Below are positions 36,829 to 45,816 of a DNA stretch of 64,000 bases, piece by piece; positions within the stretch are counted from its first letter, which is position 1, and each line of letters opens with the position of its first letter. The position numbers were made by a program, and so were the translations under genes. This DNA comes from Steroidobacteraceae bacterium (GTDB taxonomy: Bacteria > Pseudomonadota > Gammaproteobacteria > Steroidobacterales > Steroidobacteraceae). Under the pieces are notes generated by a model that was not told where the DNA came from, did no database searches, and saw nothing but the letters and a program-made list of their open reading frames with translations. The stretch covers positions 1-64,000 of the forward strand of contig JAPZRU010000022.1 of assembly GCA_027531255.1 (NCBI GenBank). Reading direction: 5' to 3'.

Positions 36829-38105
36829 CGATTTCGCTCCGACGCCATGTAGCTCTTCTGCCGCTTGAACATGCCCTTCTTGTAGAGCGGGAACAGGCGG
36901 AACCACGTCTTCACCTTCAGCCAGAGACCGTGAAGGCCCATCGGTTCGAAGATGATGAACAGGATGATGATGAGCCCGTAGATACCGGCCTCGAAGCCCG
37001 GGGCGGACGGCAGCGAGACGAGGAAGGCCAGGACTTCGGGCAGGCCCTCGGCGGGCGGCATCGCGCCCTTCAGGGCCGAGATCGCCTGCGGCATCATCAC
37101 GAGGAAGACGGCGCCGAACACCGCCCCGTGCATGGCACCGAGCCCGCCGACGATCATCATCACGAGCAGGTTGATCGAGAGCAGGATCGTGAACTGCTCG
37201 GGACTAATGAAGTGGAGGACGTGGCCGTAGAGCGCGCCCGCCAGCCCGGCCATCGCCGCTGAGAGCGCGAAGGCGGTGGTCTTCGTCACCGCGAGGTTCA
37301 CGCCCATGGAGGCGGCGGCGGTCTCGCTGTCGCGGATCGCCATCATGGCACGGCCGGTGGGCGAGCGCTGCACGTTGAGGCCGACGACGAGCGTGCCCAC
37401 GAACAGCGCCAGCGCGAGGAAATAGAGCTCGACCTCGGTCTCCAGGACCGCTTGCCAGCCCCAGCTCTCGTAGCCCAGGACCGGCGAACCCACCGCGATT
37501 CCCAGCGTGCCGTTCGTGACCGAGTCCCAGCGCGCGAGGATCTCCTCGACGATGAAGGCGAACGCATAGGTCGCGAAGCCGAGGTAGATACCGGTCATCC
37601 TCAGCGCGGGCAGCCCGATCACGACGCCGAGCACCGCAGAGACGAGCACGGCGGCGGGCAGCGACACCAGGATGTCCCAGCCCTCGGCATTCAGTATCGC
37701 GGCGACATAGGCGCCGCAGGCGAAGAATGCGGCATGACCGAGGCTGATCTGCCCCGCGAGGCCCAGCAGGATGACGAGGCCGACGCCAGCGATGGCGTAG
37801 ACGAAAACGAAGGTCAGCTGGCCGACGAAATAGGTGCCGACGAGCATCGGCGCCACGATCACCGCGACGCCCAGCAGGCCGTACCAGAAGGCCGCGCCGC
37901 CCCAGCGCGAGAGCACGAGACCGAAGACGAGCGCATACCCGGCGGCGAGTGCGAGCCAGCCCTCGCGGACGAGGGGTAAGGAGGCGACGTTCAGACCGCC
38001 GACGATGGCCGCCCAGAGCGCGAGGCCGGTCCAGAGGGCCGGCGCGCCGCCGAAGGGAAACAGGCGGATGTCCTGCCCGTAGGAGGTGCGGAGAAGGAAG
38101 CGCAT
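36825..38105 (-). CDS. livM: Branched-chain-type ABC transporter permease LivM
   Basis: The 426-residue inner-membrane protein has about ten to eleven helices. LivM-type motifs are visible: GLAGQISLGHAAFFACGAY, ALRMTGIYLGFATYAF, and RSPTGRAMMAIRDSETAAAS, the cytoplasmic EAA-like coupling loop for the ATPases. It is longer than many LivM proteins (about 320-360), with extra N-terminal helices and a C-terminal extension ending KKGMFKRQKSYMASERNR. It is preceded by livH (three bases) and followed by livG with a 4-base overlap. Confidence 0.92.
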   Translation of the reverse strand: MRFLLRTSYGQDIRLFPFGGAPALWTGLALWAAIVGGLNVASLPLVREGWLALAAGYALVFGLVLSRWGGAAFWYGLLGVAVIVAPMLVGTYFVGQLTFVFVYAIAGVGLVILLGLAGQISLGHAAFFACGAYVAAILNAEGWDILVSLPAAVLVSAVLGVVIGLPALRMTGIYLGFATYAFAFIVEEILARWDSVTNGTLGIAVGSPVLGYESWGWQAVLETEVELYFLALALFVGTLVVGLNVQRSPTGRAMMAIRDSETAAASMGVNLAVTKTTAFALSAAMAGLAGALYGHVLHFISPEQFTILLSINLLVMMIVGGLGAMHGAVFGAVFLVMMPQAISALKGAMPPAEGLPEVLAFLVSLPSAPGFEAGIYGLIIILFIIFEPMGLHGLWLKVKTWFRLFPLYKKGMFKRQKSYMASERNR

Positions 38106-38108
38106 CGC

Positions 38109-39095
38109 CTAGACCTTCTTCTTCCGCACGTGCCCGAAGATACCCTCGGGCTTCAGCAGCAGAACGACGAGCAGCACCACGTAGGCGGCGACGTCCTTGA
38201 AGCCTTCGGGCAGGTAGAAGCCCGCCAGCGCCTCGACGATGCCGATCACGAGGCCGCCCACGATGGCGCCGGGGATCGACCCGAAGCCGCCGAGGACCGC
38301 CGCCGGGAAGGCCTTGAAGATGATCATGCCCATCTGGGTGTGAACGAAGGCGATGGGAGCGAGCATCAGCCCCGCGATGGCCGCCACGCCCGCCGAGACG
38401 CCCCAGATCATCGTGAACACGGTCTTCACCGGGATGCCCATGTAGTAGGCGGCGAGCTGGTTCTGGCTCGCCGCCTGCATCGCGAGGCCGAGCTTCGTGT
38501 GGGTGAAGAACAGGTAGAGGAGGCCGCAGAGGAGCGCCGTCGCGACGATGATGGCCGCGTGGTCCTGGCTGATGACGACGGGGCCCAGCGCCACGATCTG
38601 GTTCGCGAACGGCGTGACGATGGTGTGAGTATCCGTGCCCCAGCCGGGGATGACGCTTGCGAGCGAGCGCGCGACGAAGCCGAAACCCAGCGTCACCATC
38701 ACGATGGCGAAGGCCGGCTGGCCCACCACCGGCCGAACGACGATGCGGTCCGTCGCCATGCCGAGGACGGCGCAGGCGCCGATGCCGAGGAGCGCGCCCG
38801 CCCAGAAGGGCAGCCCGAGGATCGCCACGAAGGTGAAGCAGAGGAAAGCGCCGAGCATCATCAGCTCGCCCTGCGCGAAGTTGATGGTCTCCGTCGCCTT
38901 GTAGATGAGCACGATGCCCAGCGCGACGAGCGCATACACGCAGCCGAGAGCTGCGCCCGACACTACCTGCTGGAGGTAGTTGACGAGGTCGGCGCCGGAC
39001 ACCAGCCCCAGCGCCGCCAGCACCGGCGGCGCCACGAAGCCCAGCAGCGCCGCCGCTACGAGCAGGCGCCACAGCGCGGCGAACACGCGCTCCAT
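38109..39095 (-). CDS. livH: Branched-chain-type ABC transporter permease LivH
   Basis: The 328-residue permease has a signal-anchor-like first helix, then VVSGAALGCVYALVALGIVL, ETINFAQGELMMLGAF (the LivH signature), and LGLAMQAASQNQLAAYYMGI, the coupling loop. About eight helices are expected. The chosen ATG (39095) is the first whose product fits the family; an upstream extension would be Arg-rich and unlike a membrane protein. It is the first gene of the operon, so its promoter should lie in 39096-39294. Confidence 0.92.
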   Translation of the reverse strand: MERVFAALWRLLVAAALLGFVAPPVLAALGLVSGADLVNYLQQVVSGAALGCVYALVALGIVLIYKATETINFAQGELMMLGAFLCFTFVAILGLPFWAGALLGIGACAVLGMATDRIVVRPVVGQPAFAIVMVTLGFGFVARSLASVIPGWGTDTHTIVTPFANQIVALGPVVISQDHAAIIVATALLCGLLYLFFTHTKLGLAMQAASQNQLAAYYMGIPVKTVFTMIWGVSAGVAAIAGLMLAPIAFVHTQMGMIIFKAFPAAVLGGFGSIPGAIVGGLVIGIVEALAGFYLPEGFKDVAAYVVLLVVLLLKPEGIFGHVRKKKV

Positions 39096-39294
39096 GGATC
39101 GGTTTCCATCCCCGCGGCGGCGACGAGCACCTGCCGTGCTTGCGGTACTCAGGACGGGGCAGACACGCCGCCAGCCGTCCGCCGTCACTGTACCACGCTG
39201 ACCGCACGTCGGGAGTTGGGGCCGAGCGGCGCGACTCCCGCCGAGTCGGGCGGCTCCTCCGCTCGACTCGGCCACCGCGGCCACCGGTACGGCC

Positions 39295-40326
39295 TCAGCG
39301 CACCTGCACGTCGGCCATCAGCCGGAACAACTCGCCGAACCCGACGGGCTTCTGCAGCACCGCGCGCACCCGCGGGTGCGTCAACGGCGTCGACTTCGCG
39401 ACAGCCGACATGACCAGCACCGGAATCCGGACGAGGTCGTCCGCGGGCGCGTCGCGCAGGCGGCCCAGGAGCTCGACTCGCCCCATGCCCGGCATCAGGA
39501 GATCCAGAAGAATCAGCCGTGGACGCGGCCTGCTCTCCAGCAGCGACAGGGGCTGGAGGCCATGGGTCGCCGCGCTAACGCCGTCGCCCTCGGACTCGAG
39601 ACCGAGGCGGAGCACGTCCCGAATCGTGACCTCCTCTTCCAGCCGCCTGCGCTCGTTGAGGAATTCGGCGAGCATCGCCAGGCCGCCGATCTCCCCGCCG
39701 GCCCTGCGCCAGGGCACGACTTCCCACTTCAGGTAGTCGATCGTCCCGTCGGTGCGCACGAACTCGTCGGCCTCGCACTTCTCGACGGCTCCGGCGAGGC
39801 AGCGGCGATGCATTTCTTTCCAGCGCTCCGGCGACCCGGCTCAAAGATGTAGATCAGCGCGAACGGGATGTCGCGGGGATGCATCGACAGGATCCGGGCG
39901 GCGATCTCGCAGTCCTCCTCGGCGGTCTTCGGCTCGGCCGACTTGGCGCCCAGATCCCTCGGCAAGACCGCTCGCCGGTCGCCGATGACCTTGCCCGTGA
40001 CCTCATGGACGGTCGCCAGCACACCGCCGATGCCGCCGGAGGCGGTCTCGTCGGGCACGGGGCTGTGGGCGACCGTGAAGTGCGTCTCCTCGAACTGGCC
40101 CGTATCGTTCAGTTCGAGGCACCCTTCCTCGTTCCAGGTCGAGGGACCGCCGCGAAAGGGCGTGTCGATCAGCGGCCTCAGCAGCGACCAGACCTCGCTC
40201 CAGCAGTCCCTCACGCGCGTGCCGAGCGCCCACGGGTGCTTCGCGCCGAGAATCGGGCGATAGGCGTCGGTGTAGGTGGAGACGGAATCGGGACCCCACC
40301 ACAGGAGCAGTGGGAAACGGACGAGG
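39295..40326 (-). pseudogene. Degraded hybrid sensor kinase (PAS-GAF, PAS, REC pieces)
   Basis: Three pieces of a hybrid histidine kinase are joined. From about 40320 to 39845 there is a PAS domain (FPLLLWWGPDSVSTYTDAYR, ILGAKHPWALG, FEETHFTVAHSPVPDE) and the start of a GAF domain (DIPFALIYIFEPG). The frame then shifts and a second PAS follows (SPERWKEMHRRCLAG, DYLKWEVVPWR, GGLAMLAEFLNERRRLE). That is fused directly to the end of a receiver domain (LILLDLLMPGM with the Asp, VLVMSA, LQKPVGFGELF). The rest of GAF, the whole HisKA/HATPase core and the receiver N-terminus are missing, and no start codon region is visible. It cannot signal as a kinase. Confidence 0.75.
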
Positions 40327-40448
40327 CCCCGCAACCGCGGTGCTCGTGCGCCGGGGTCGTGCGCCGCGTTCGACCGCGGGCTGCGGTTGAGGCCCCCACG
40401 CCTGCGACAGTACGATCGGCTTCCCCACGGGGCGACCGGCACTACACC

Positions 40449-41699
40449 ATGGCACGCGCATTCAAGGACCTTCGCAAGGCGGCCTACCTGAACCCCGAGG
40501 GCACCGACAGGCCGCTGCGCAGCCCGGTGTCGGCTGCCACGCTGCAGTCGGCGCGCGCTTACCGCAAGAGGCGGCTGGTCGAGCAGGTCGTCGAGCACGA
40601 CTGCGCGGCCATCCTGCTGTTCGACCCGGTGAACATCCGCTACGCCCTCGACGTGTCGAACATGCAGCTGTGGGCGACCCACAACGCGTTCCACTACGCG
40701 CTGGTGTTCGCCGACGGGCACGCCATCGATTTCCAGTACGCGGGCGCGGAGCACCTGGCGAGGGGCCTCGAGACGGTCGACGAGATCCGCACCGCCAGAC
40801 CGTTCTTCTACATGTACAGCGGCCCGTACCTCGAGGAGCGCGCCGACCTGTGGGCCGGGGAGATCGCCGCGGCCGTGCGCGAGCGCGGCGGCGGCAACCT
40901 CAGGCTCGGCACCGACAAGCTCGAACTGCCGGGAGCCGACGCGCTGCGTCGGCACGGGCTGACGCTGGTCGAGGGGCAGGCGATGACCGAGCGGGCGCGG
41001 CTCATCAAGAGCCCGGACGAGATCGAGCTGATGCGCTGGACCATCCGCGTCTGCGAGGCCGGCATGGCGCGCGTCTACGAGCACTCGCTGCCCGGCAGGA
41101 CCGAACAGGAAATCTGGGCGGAGCTGCACTTCGAGAACATCCGCTCGGGCGGCGAGTGGCTGGAGACGCGCCTGCTGACGGTCGGCGAGCGCACCAACCC
41201 CTGGTTCCAGGAGTGCTCGGCCCACGTCGCGCAGGCCGGCGACATGCTGGCCTTCGACACCGACATGATCGGGCCCTACGGCTACTGCGCGGATCTCTCG
41301 CGCTCGTGGCCCGTCGGACACACCCGCATGAGCGACGAGCAGGCCACCCTGTACGCGGCCGCGCTCGAGCAGGTCGTGCACAACACCGAACTGATCCGTC
41401 CGGGCATGGATTTTCGCGAGTACATGGAGAAGACCTGGCCGATCCCCGACCGCTACCGCGCCAACCGGTACTCGTGCGCGCTGCACGGGGTCGGCATGGC
41501 CGACGAGTACCCCGGCGTGCCCTACGCGCCCGACGCCGCCGACCTGCTGCCGGGCCGCTTCGAGGAAGGCATGGTGCTGTGCGTGGAGAGCCTGATCGGC
41601 GAGCCCGGCGGTCGGGAGAGCGTCAAGCTCGAGACCCAGGTGCTGGTGACCGGCCGGGGCGCCGAGCGGCTGGACAGCTTCCCTTGGGAGCCGGTGTGA
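40449..41699 (+). CDS. DddP-like M24-family metalloenzyme
   Basis: The 416-residue protein has a creatinase-like N-terminal domain and a pita-bread catalytic domain. Canonical M24 peptidases space their first two metal Asp ligands by eleven residues in D-x-G-x-x-x-x-G-Y. Here the segment is FDTDMIGPYGYCADLSRSW, with Asp at 270, 272 and 282, followed by His346 (ALHGVGM), Glu380 (CVES) and Glu395 (KLET). Tyr341 and Asp352 flank the His. This D-x-D layout and the spacings agree with what I recall for DMSP lyase DddP (one residue off at one Glu). It may cleave DMSP, or be a related Xaa-Pro-type peptidase. It is divergent from the broken sensor kinase. Confidence 0.7.
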   Translation: MARAFKDLRKAAYLNPEGTDRPLRSPVSAATLQSARAYRKRRLVEQVVEHDCAAILLFDPVNIRYALDVSNMQLWATHNAFHYALVFADGHAIDFQYAGAEHLARGLETVDEIRTARPFFYMYSGPYLEERADLWAGEIAAAVRERGGGNLRLGTDKLELPGADALRRHGLTLVEGQAMTERARLIKSPDEIELMRWTIRVCEAGMARVYEHSLPGRTEQEIWAELHFENIRSGGEWLETRLLTVGERTNPWFQECSAHVAQAGDMLAFDTDMIGPYGYCADLSRSWPVGHTRMSDEQATLYAAALEQVVHNTELIRPGMDFREYMEKTWPIPDRYRANRYSCALHGVGMADEYPGVPYAPDAADLLPGRFEEGMVLCVESLIGEPGGRESVKLETQVLVTGRGAERLDSFPWEPV

Positions 41700-41859
41700 G
41701 CCCGCGGCCGCGCGGCTCGGGTGCTCGTCGCCAGCGCGGGGTCTCGCGCACTCCCTGCAGGTAGAGGGCCGTCCAGGAGGGCCCGCTCGTACGGCGACGT
41801 CAGGTCATCGCCGACGCGTCGAGCCGGTGCGGGAACGCGGCGGCCCGGGCGCTCGCGCG

Positions 41860-43329
41860 CTACGGGCGGGCGCGTCTAGCCAGCTGGCGCGTCGCCGGCG
41901 CACCCCGCGGCGCGGCCCGCAGCGCGTAGCCCCAGGTGGCCGCCACGGCGAGCAGCAGCACGGCGAAACCGACCGGCTCGCCCGGGAACGGCGCCCGCAC
42001 CGGCCGGTATTCGAAGCGCGGGAAGTCGAAGTGCACCGGCCCGGCCGCCAGCGCGGCGCGGCCCCGCAGGATAAGCGGCTCGAAGTGATCGCGCAGCGCC
42101 TCGTGATGCGCGACGACCTGCGACTCGAAGTCGCGCTGGCGGGCAAGGTCGGTTCCCGCGATGCGATTCAGAGCCGACTGCAGCCACAGCGGCGGCGACA
42201 GCCATTCGAAGCGCGCGAGCACGCGCTGCTGCGCCTCCAGCGCGGCGGAGTAGCGGGCCTCGACCTCGGCCATGCGAGTTTCGATCTCGCGCTGCGTGAC
42301 GAGCCGGGCGACGGCGGCGGGCAGCTTCTGCGCCTGCGCGCCCGCGGGCATCAGCTCAGGATGGTCGCCGAAGTAGCGGTCGAGCAGGCGCGCCCGCTCG
42401 CGCTCGGCCACGTCGGTGGCATCGCGCATCGCCTGCACGAACTCCGCGCGCGGCGGCACGGGGGACAGCTGCCGCGCCGTGAAGTTCGCGATGCCCGGCA
42501 CGACCATCACCAGCACCGCCCACAGTGCCACCAGATGCAGCGCGGTCCGGGCCGGCGTGGCGCCGCGTCCTGCCAGCACCGCCATCACACCCGCCCAGAA
42601 CGCGAGGTACGCGACGGTGAGCCCGAGGAACGCGAGGCCGGCCCGCCACGGCCGATCCGGCAGCAGGCCCGTCGCGACCGCGAGCAGCGTCAGCGCCACC
42701 AGCGGCAGCCACAGCGCGAACGCCGCCAGCACGACGCGGCGCGCGTAGCGGCGTCCGTCGCGGGCGCTGGCGCTGGCGATCGACAACATGGCATCGAGGC
42801 TGCCGCCGCCCGAGCGCTCGAACGCGCCGATCGGGTGCGCCGCCCCTATCAGCAGCAGCGGCAGCAGGAAGACCACGACGAACGCCGGGTCGAAGTGTCC
42901 GACGAGCAGCTGGTGAGGGTTCTCCACCTCGCCGACCATCGCCTTGTCACGCGGCCCGAGATCGAGTCGCACCAGGTACGGGTAAAGGTCGCTCTGGCCA
43001 ATGCTGAACGCGGCCTCGCCGCGCGCCGGCTTGATCGCGTGGGTGACGATCTGGCCGGTCGCGAACGCCGCAACGTCGCGTGGATCGCTGCGCGCGGGCA
43101 CCGTGAGGGTTGGCTCGGCCTGCAGACGTTCCCACGCGGTGCGCGAGCCCTGCAGGGCCGCCGCCGCGGCCTCCTCCGCGGCGACGGCCGCCGCGCGCTG
43201 TTCGAGCACCACGGCGCGGCCCTGCCACAGCGCGAACGCGAACGCGGTCACGAGGGCGAGCAGGGCGGCGCGCATCGCCGGCTCGCGCCACAGCAGCCGG
43301 GCCTCCAGCCGCAGCACAGACGCGGTCAT
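41860..43329 (-). CDS. ABC transporter permease, DUF3526 family (second)
   Basis: The 489-residue membrane protein starts MTASVLRLEARLLWREPAMR. A first helix is followed by a long extracytoplasmic loop and then a cluster of helices (FVVVFLLPLLLIGAAHPIGA, VVLAAFALWLPLVALTLLAV, LHLVALWAVLVMVVPGIANF). After another soluble insert (REIETRMAEVEARYSAALEA) comes a final helix near the C-terminus. This is the layout of DUF3526/ABC-2-type permeases. Its ATG overlaps the stop of the paralogous permease gene upstream (ATGA). With that permease and the ATPase it would form an ABC-2 exporter of unknown substrate. Confidence 0.82.
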   Translation of the reverse strand: MTASVLRLEARLLWREPAMRAALLALVTAFAFALWQGRAVVLEQRAAAVAAEEAAAAALQGSRTAWERLQAEPTLTVPARSDPRDVAAFATGQIVTHAIKPARGEAAFSIGQSDLYPYLVRLDLGPRDKAMVGEVENPHQLLVGHFDPAFVVVFLLPLLLIGAAHPIGAFERSGGGSLDAMLSIASASARDGRRYARRVVLAAFALWLPLVALTLLAVATGLLPDRPWRAGLAFLGLTVAYLAFWAGVMAVLAGRGATPARTALHLVALWAVLVMVVPGIANFTARQLSPVPPRAEFVQAMRDATDVAERERARLLDRYFGDHPELMPAGAQAQKLPAAVARLVTQREIETRMAEVEARYSAALEAQQRVLARFEWLSPPLWLQSALNRIAGTDLARQRDFESQVVAHHEALRDHFEPLILRGRAALAAGPVHFDFPRFEYRPVRAPFPGEPVGFAVLLLAVAATWGYALRAAPRGAPATRQLARRARP

Positions 43330-44702
43330 CGCAGCCTCCGCGACGCGGCGAGCAGCGCGAGCAGCGCGGCAACGGACCAGGCCAGCGCGGCGAGCAGCGC
43401 CGGCCACACGCCTGCCAGCGCCGCGCCGAGGGACGGCGCGCGGAATCGGAACGCATCGACGCGGCTCCACAGCTCCGGGCCGCTCAAGTGGCGCTGCCCG
43501 CCCACGTCCGGACGGCGCTCGTTGCCGGCGTTGAGCACGCGCTGGATCTCGCGCCGGTGCGCCTCGGCCTGCGCCACGAAGGCGAGGTAGTGCTGCAGAT
43601 CGTTGCCAGCCAGCGCCTTCGACAGGGTGCCGAAGGCGACGACCGGAGAGAGCGCCGATCCCCAGTGGACCCGACGCTGCTGCGACCGCATCCGCTCGAA
43701 CACGTCGCCCCACAGCCGGTCGAAGAACGCGTTGCCGCGCTCCTCGCTGCGCTGGAAGCCGATCGCCATCCAGTTCACCGGCAGGTCCTCGACGCGCTCG
43801 ACGCCGTGCCGGCGCATCAGTTCGTGCTGCAGGGCGCGCGGCGAACGGGCGAACTCGGCTGCCCGGAATTCGTCGTAGGCGGCGCGCATCTCGGCGCGCG
43901 TCGGCAGCGGCTCGGCGCTCGATGCGAGGCCGACCAGCAGTCGCGGCCAGAGCACCGACGCGAACACCCAGGCGCACAGGCAGAACACGAGCGCGCGCGA
44001 TGCCGAGGCGGCACGGGCCGAGACCGCCACCGCGAAGGCCGCGACCATCGCCAGGTGCAGCGCGGCGAGGCCCGTCCAGGCCGCGAAGCGGACGAGGTCT
44101 GCGTCGAGCCGCTGCGTGCTCCAGGCCAGCGCGACGAGCCCCGGCACGAGCGCAGCGGCCACGGCAAGCCAGACCACCAGCGCCTTCGCGAGCAGCACGC
44201 GCAGCGGCGCGGCGCCCTGCGCCAGCACCAGCGTCCAGGTGCCGCGCTCGCGCTCGCTGGCGACGCTGCCGAAGGCCAGCAGCACGATGACCAGCGGCGC
44301 CAGCACGCCTACGAGTATCGCCGGCGAGAACGGCCCGAAGCGCTCGATGACGGTCGCGTCCTGGGCGGGCCGGTGCATCACCTCGTTCTGCCAGTGCGCC
44401 TCCATCCAGACGGCGGTGCCCACGTACGGGCGGATACCGGGATCGACCGCCGGCAGCGAACCCGGCGGCCGGAACGCCCAGACGCCGTAGTGCGCGGCCG
44501 AGTGGAACCACTTTTCACCCTGCCCCACCCAGCGTGCCTGCTCGGCCGCGGCTGCGGCACGCTCGGCGGCGACCAGCGCGGCAGCGTCGCGATGGTTGCT
44601 CCAGGCGCTGAACAGCAGCGTGACCGCCAGCAGCGCCAGCGCGATGCCCGCTCGCCCGTCGCGAGCCAGCTCGCGCCACTCCTTCAGCAGCAGCGCGCTC
44701 AT
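43326..44702 (-). CDS. ABC transporter permease, DUF3526 family (first)
   Basis: The 458-residue protein begins MSALLLKEWRELARDGRAGI. It has a long periplasmic insert (VDPGIRPYVGTAVWMEAHWQ) and the helix FSPAILVGVLAPLVIVLLAF followed by SVASERERGTWTLVLAQGAA, a signature of ABC-2 permeases with DUF3526. It is a distant paralogue of the next gene; both have the same topology with a soluble insert before the last helix. Its start overlaps the ATPase stop. In known clusters such permease pairs lie near TonB-dependent receptors; here the nearest receptor gene is at 53394 on the same strand, beyond the fds operon. Confidence 0.83.
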   Translation of the reverse strand: MSALLLKEWRELARDGRAGIALALLAVTLLFSAWSNHRDAAALVAAERAAAAAEQARWVGQGEKWFHSAAHYGVWAFRPPGSLPAVDPGIRPYVGTAVWMEAHWQNEVMHRPAQDATVIERFGPFSPAILVGVLAPLVIVLLAFGSVASERERGTWTLVLAQGAAPLRVLLAKALVVWLAVAAALVPGLVALAWSTQRLDADLVRFAAWTGLAALHLAMVAAFAVAVSARAASASRALVFCLCAWVFASVLWPRLLVGLASSAEPLPTRAEMRAAYDEFRAAEFARSPRALQHELMRRHGVERVEDLPVNWMAIGFQRSEERGNAFFDRLWGDVFERMRSQQRRVHWGSALSPVVAFGTLSKALAGNDLQHYLAFVAQAEAHRREIQRVLNAGNERRPDVGGQRHLSGPELWSRVDAFRFRAPSLGAALAGVWPALLAALAWSVAALLALLAASRRLR

Positions 44703-45448
44703 GCCACCCGCTGCTGGATGACGTCGAGGTAGACGCTCTCGAGTGCGCGGGTCGTCAGGCCGCTGACCTCGCGCTGGTCGACCAGTTCGCCCGCGCTCAG
44801 GATGGCGACGCGATTCGCCGCCTGCTGCGCGGCGAACAGGTCGTGGGTGGCCATGAGGACGGCGACGCCACGCTCGGCGACGGTGACGAGGGTGCGATGG
44901 AAGTCCGCCGCGGCGCTCGGATCGAGGCCGCTGGTCGGCTCGTCGAGCAGCAGCACTGCGGCCTCCTTGGCGAGCGCCACCGCGATGCCGACCTTCTGCC
45001 GCATGCCCTTCGAGTACTCGGCCGCGCGACGGTCGATGGCCTCGGCGGGCAGGCCCGCGGCGAGGAGCTGCTCGCGCAGCCGCTCGCGAGCGGGCTGCTG
45101 GCCGCCGAGCGCGCAGAAGTACTCGAGATTCTCGAGGCCCGACAACGTCGGATACAGGTTCACGAGTTCGGGGATGTAGGCCGTGCGCTGCCGCACGCCC
45201 ACCGGATCGACGGCCGCATCGAGGCCCGCGGACTGGACGCGGCCGCGGTCGGCGCGCTCGAACCCGAGCAGCAGCCGGATCGTGGTCGACTTGCCCGCGC
45301 CGTTCGGCCCCAGCAGCGCCACGATCTCGCTCGGCTGCACCTGCAGCGAGAGGCCGCGCAGGGCCGGCACCGCACCGTAGCTCTTGTGGACGTCGTCGAG
45401 GGCCACCGCGGCCGAAGAGCCGGCGGGCGTTCCGATCCCGGGTGCCAT
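44699..45448 (-). CDS. ABC-2-type exporter ATP-binding protein
   Basis: The 249-residue ATPase has Walker A GPNGAGKSTTIRLLLG, a Q-loop region TAYIPELVNLYPTLSGLENL, signature EYSKGMRQKVGIAVALAKEA, Walker B VLLLDEPTSGLDP and the H-loop MATHDLF. It is of the CcmA/NatA-like type used by ABC-2 exporters. I start at MAPGIGTP (45448); a longer version would add an Arg/Cys-rich stretch unlike the family. It is followed directly by the two DUF3526 permease genes with 4-base overlaps. Confidence 0.9.
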   Translation of the reverse strand: MAPGIGTPAGSSAAVALDDVHKSYGAVPALRGLSLQVQPSEIVALLGPNGAGKSTTIRLLLGFERADRGRVQSAGLDAAVDPVGVRQRTAYIPELVNLYPTLSGLENLEYFCALGGQQPARERLREQLLAAGLPAEAIDRRAAEYSKGMRQKVGIAVALAKEAAVLLLDEPTSGLDPSAAADFHRTLVTVAERGVAVLMATHDLFAAQQAANRVAILSAGELVDQREVSGLTTRALESVYLDVIQQRVA

Positions 45449-45816
45449 GAGGGCGCTCTTGCACAGGAGGTGCGCGTTATCTTGTAACGTCAGGCGCGAC
45501 GACACAAGGCGGCGGTGCGGACGGCGCGATCCGGCCGCATTGCCGACCCCGACGGCGGTGGCGTGTCGGCGACAGGCTTCCCGCACGAGACGCAGGGGAA
45601 TTCGACTCCGTCACCCGCGGCAGCGCGGAGCGCATCGAGCGAGGCTTGACCTAGGGTGACATCGACAGCCGTCCACGGGGCGTCAGGCTGCAAGGGCGGC
45701 GCAACGCCCGGACCCCACTCCCACCGTGCAGCAGGACGCGACCGCCACGCTCATGCGCGGACGATCACGCTCGGGGTAGCTGACGGCCCGCGTTCACCCA
45801 GGCGAAGGACCACATC
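45449..45816. other. Intergenic region without a supported gene
   Basis: This 368-base gap lies between the divergent ABC exporter operon and the methyltransferase remnant. A 67-residue minus-strand frame (45490-45693, with FPCVSCGKPVADTPPP) has no family I recognise and no ribosome-binding site, so I do not call it. Promoters for both neighbours are expected here. Confidence 0.5.

Noticed and set aside
45490..45693. A 67-residue minus-strand gene with FPCVSCGKP
   Set aside because: A C-x2-C motif in a short frame is weak evidence; there is no ribosome-binding site and no recognisable family.
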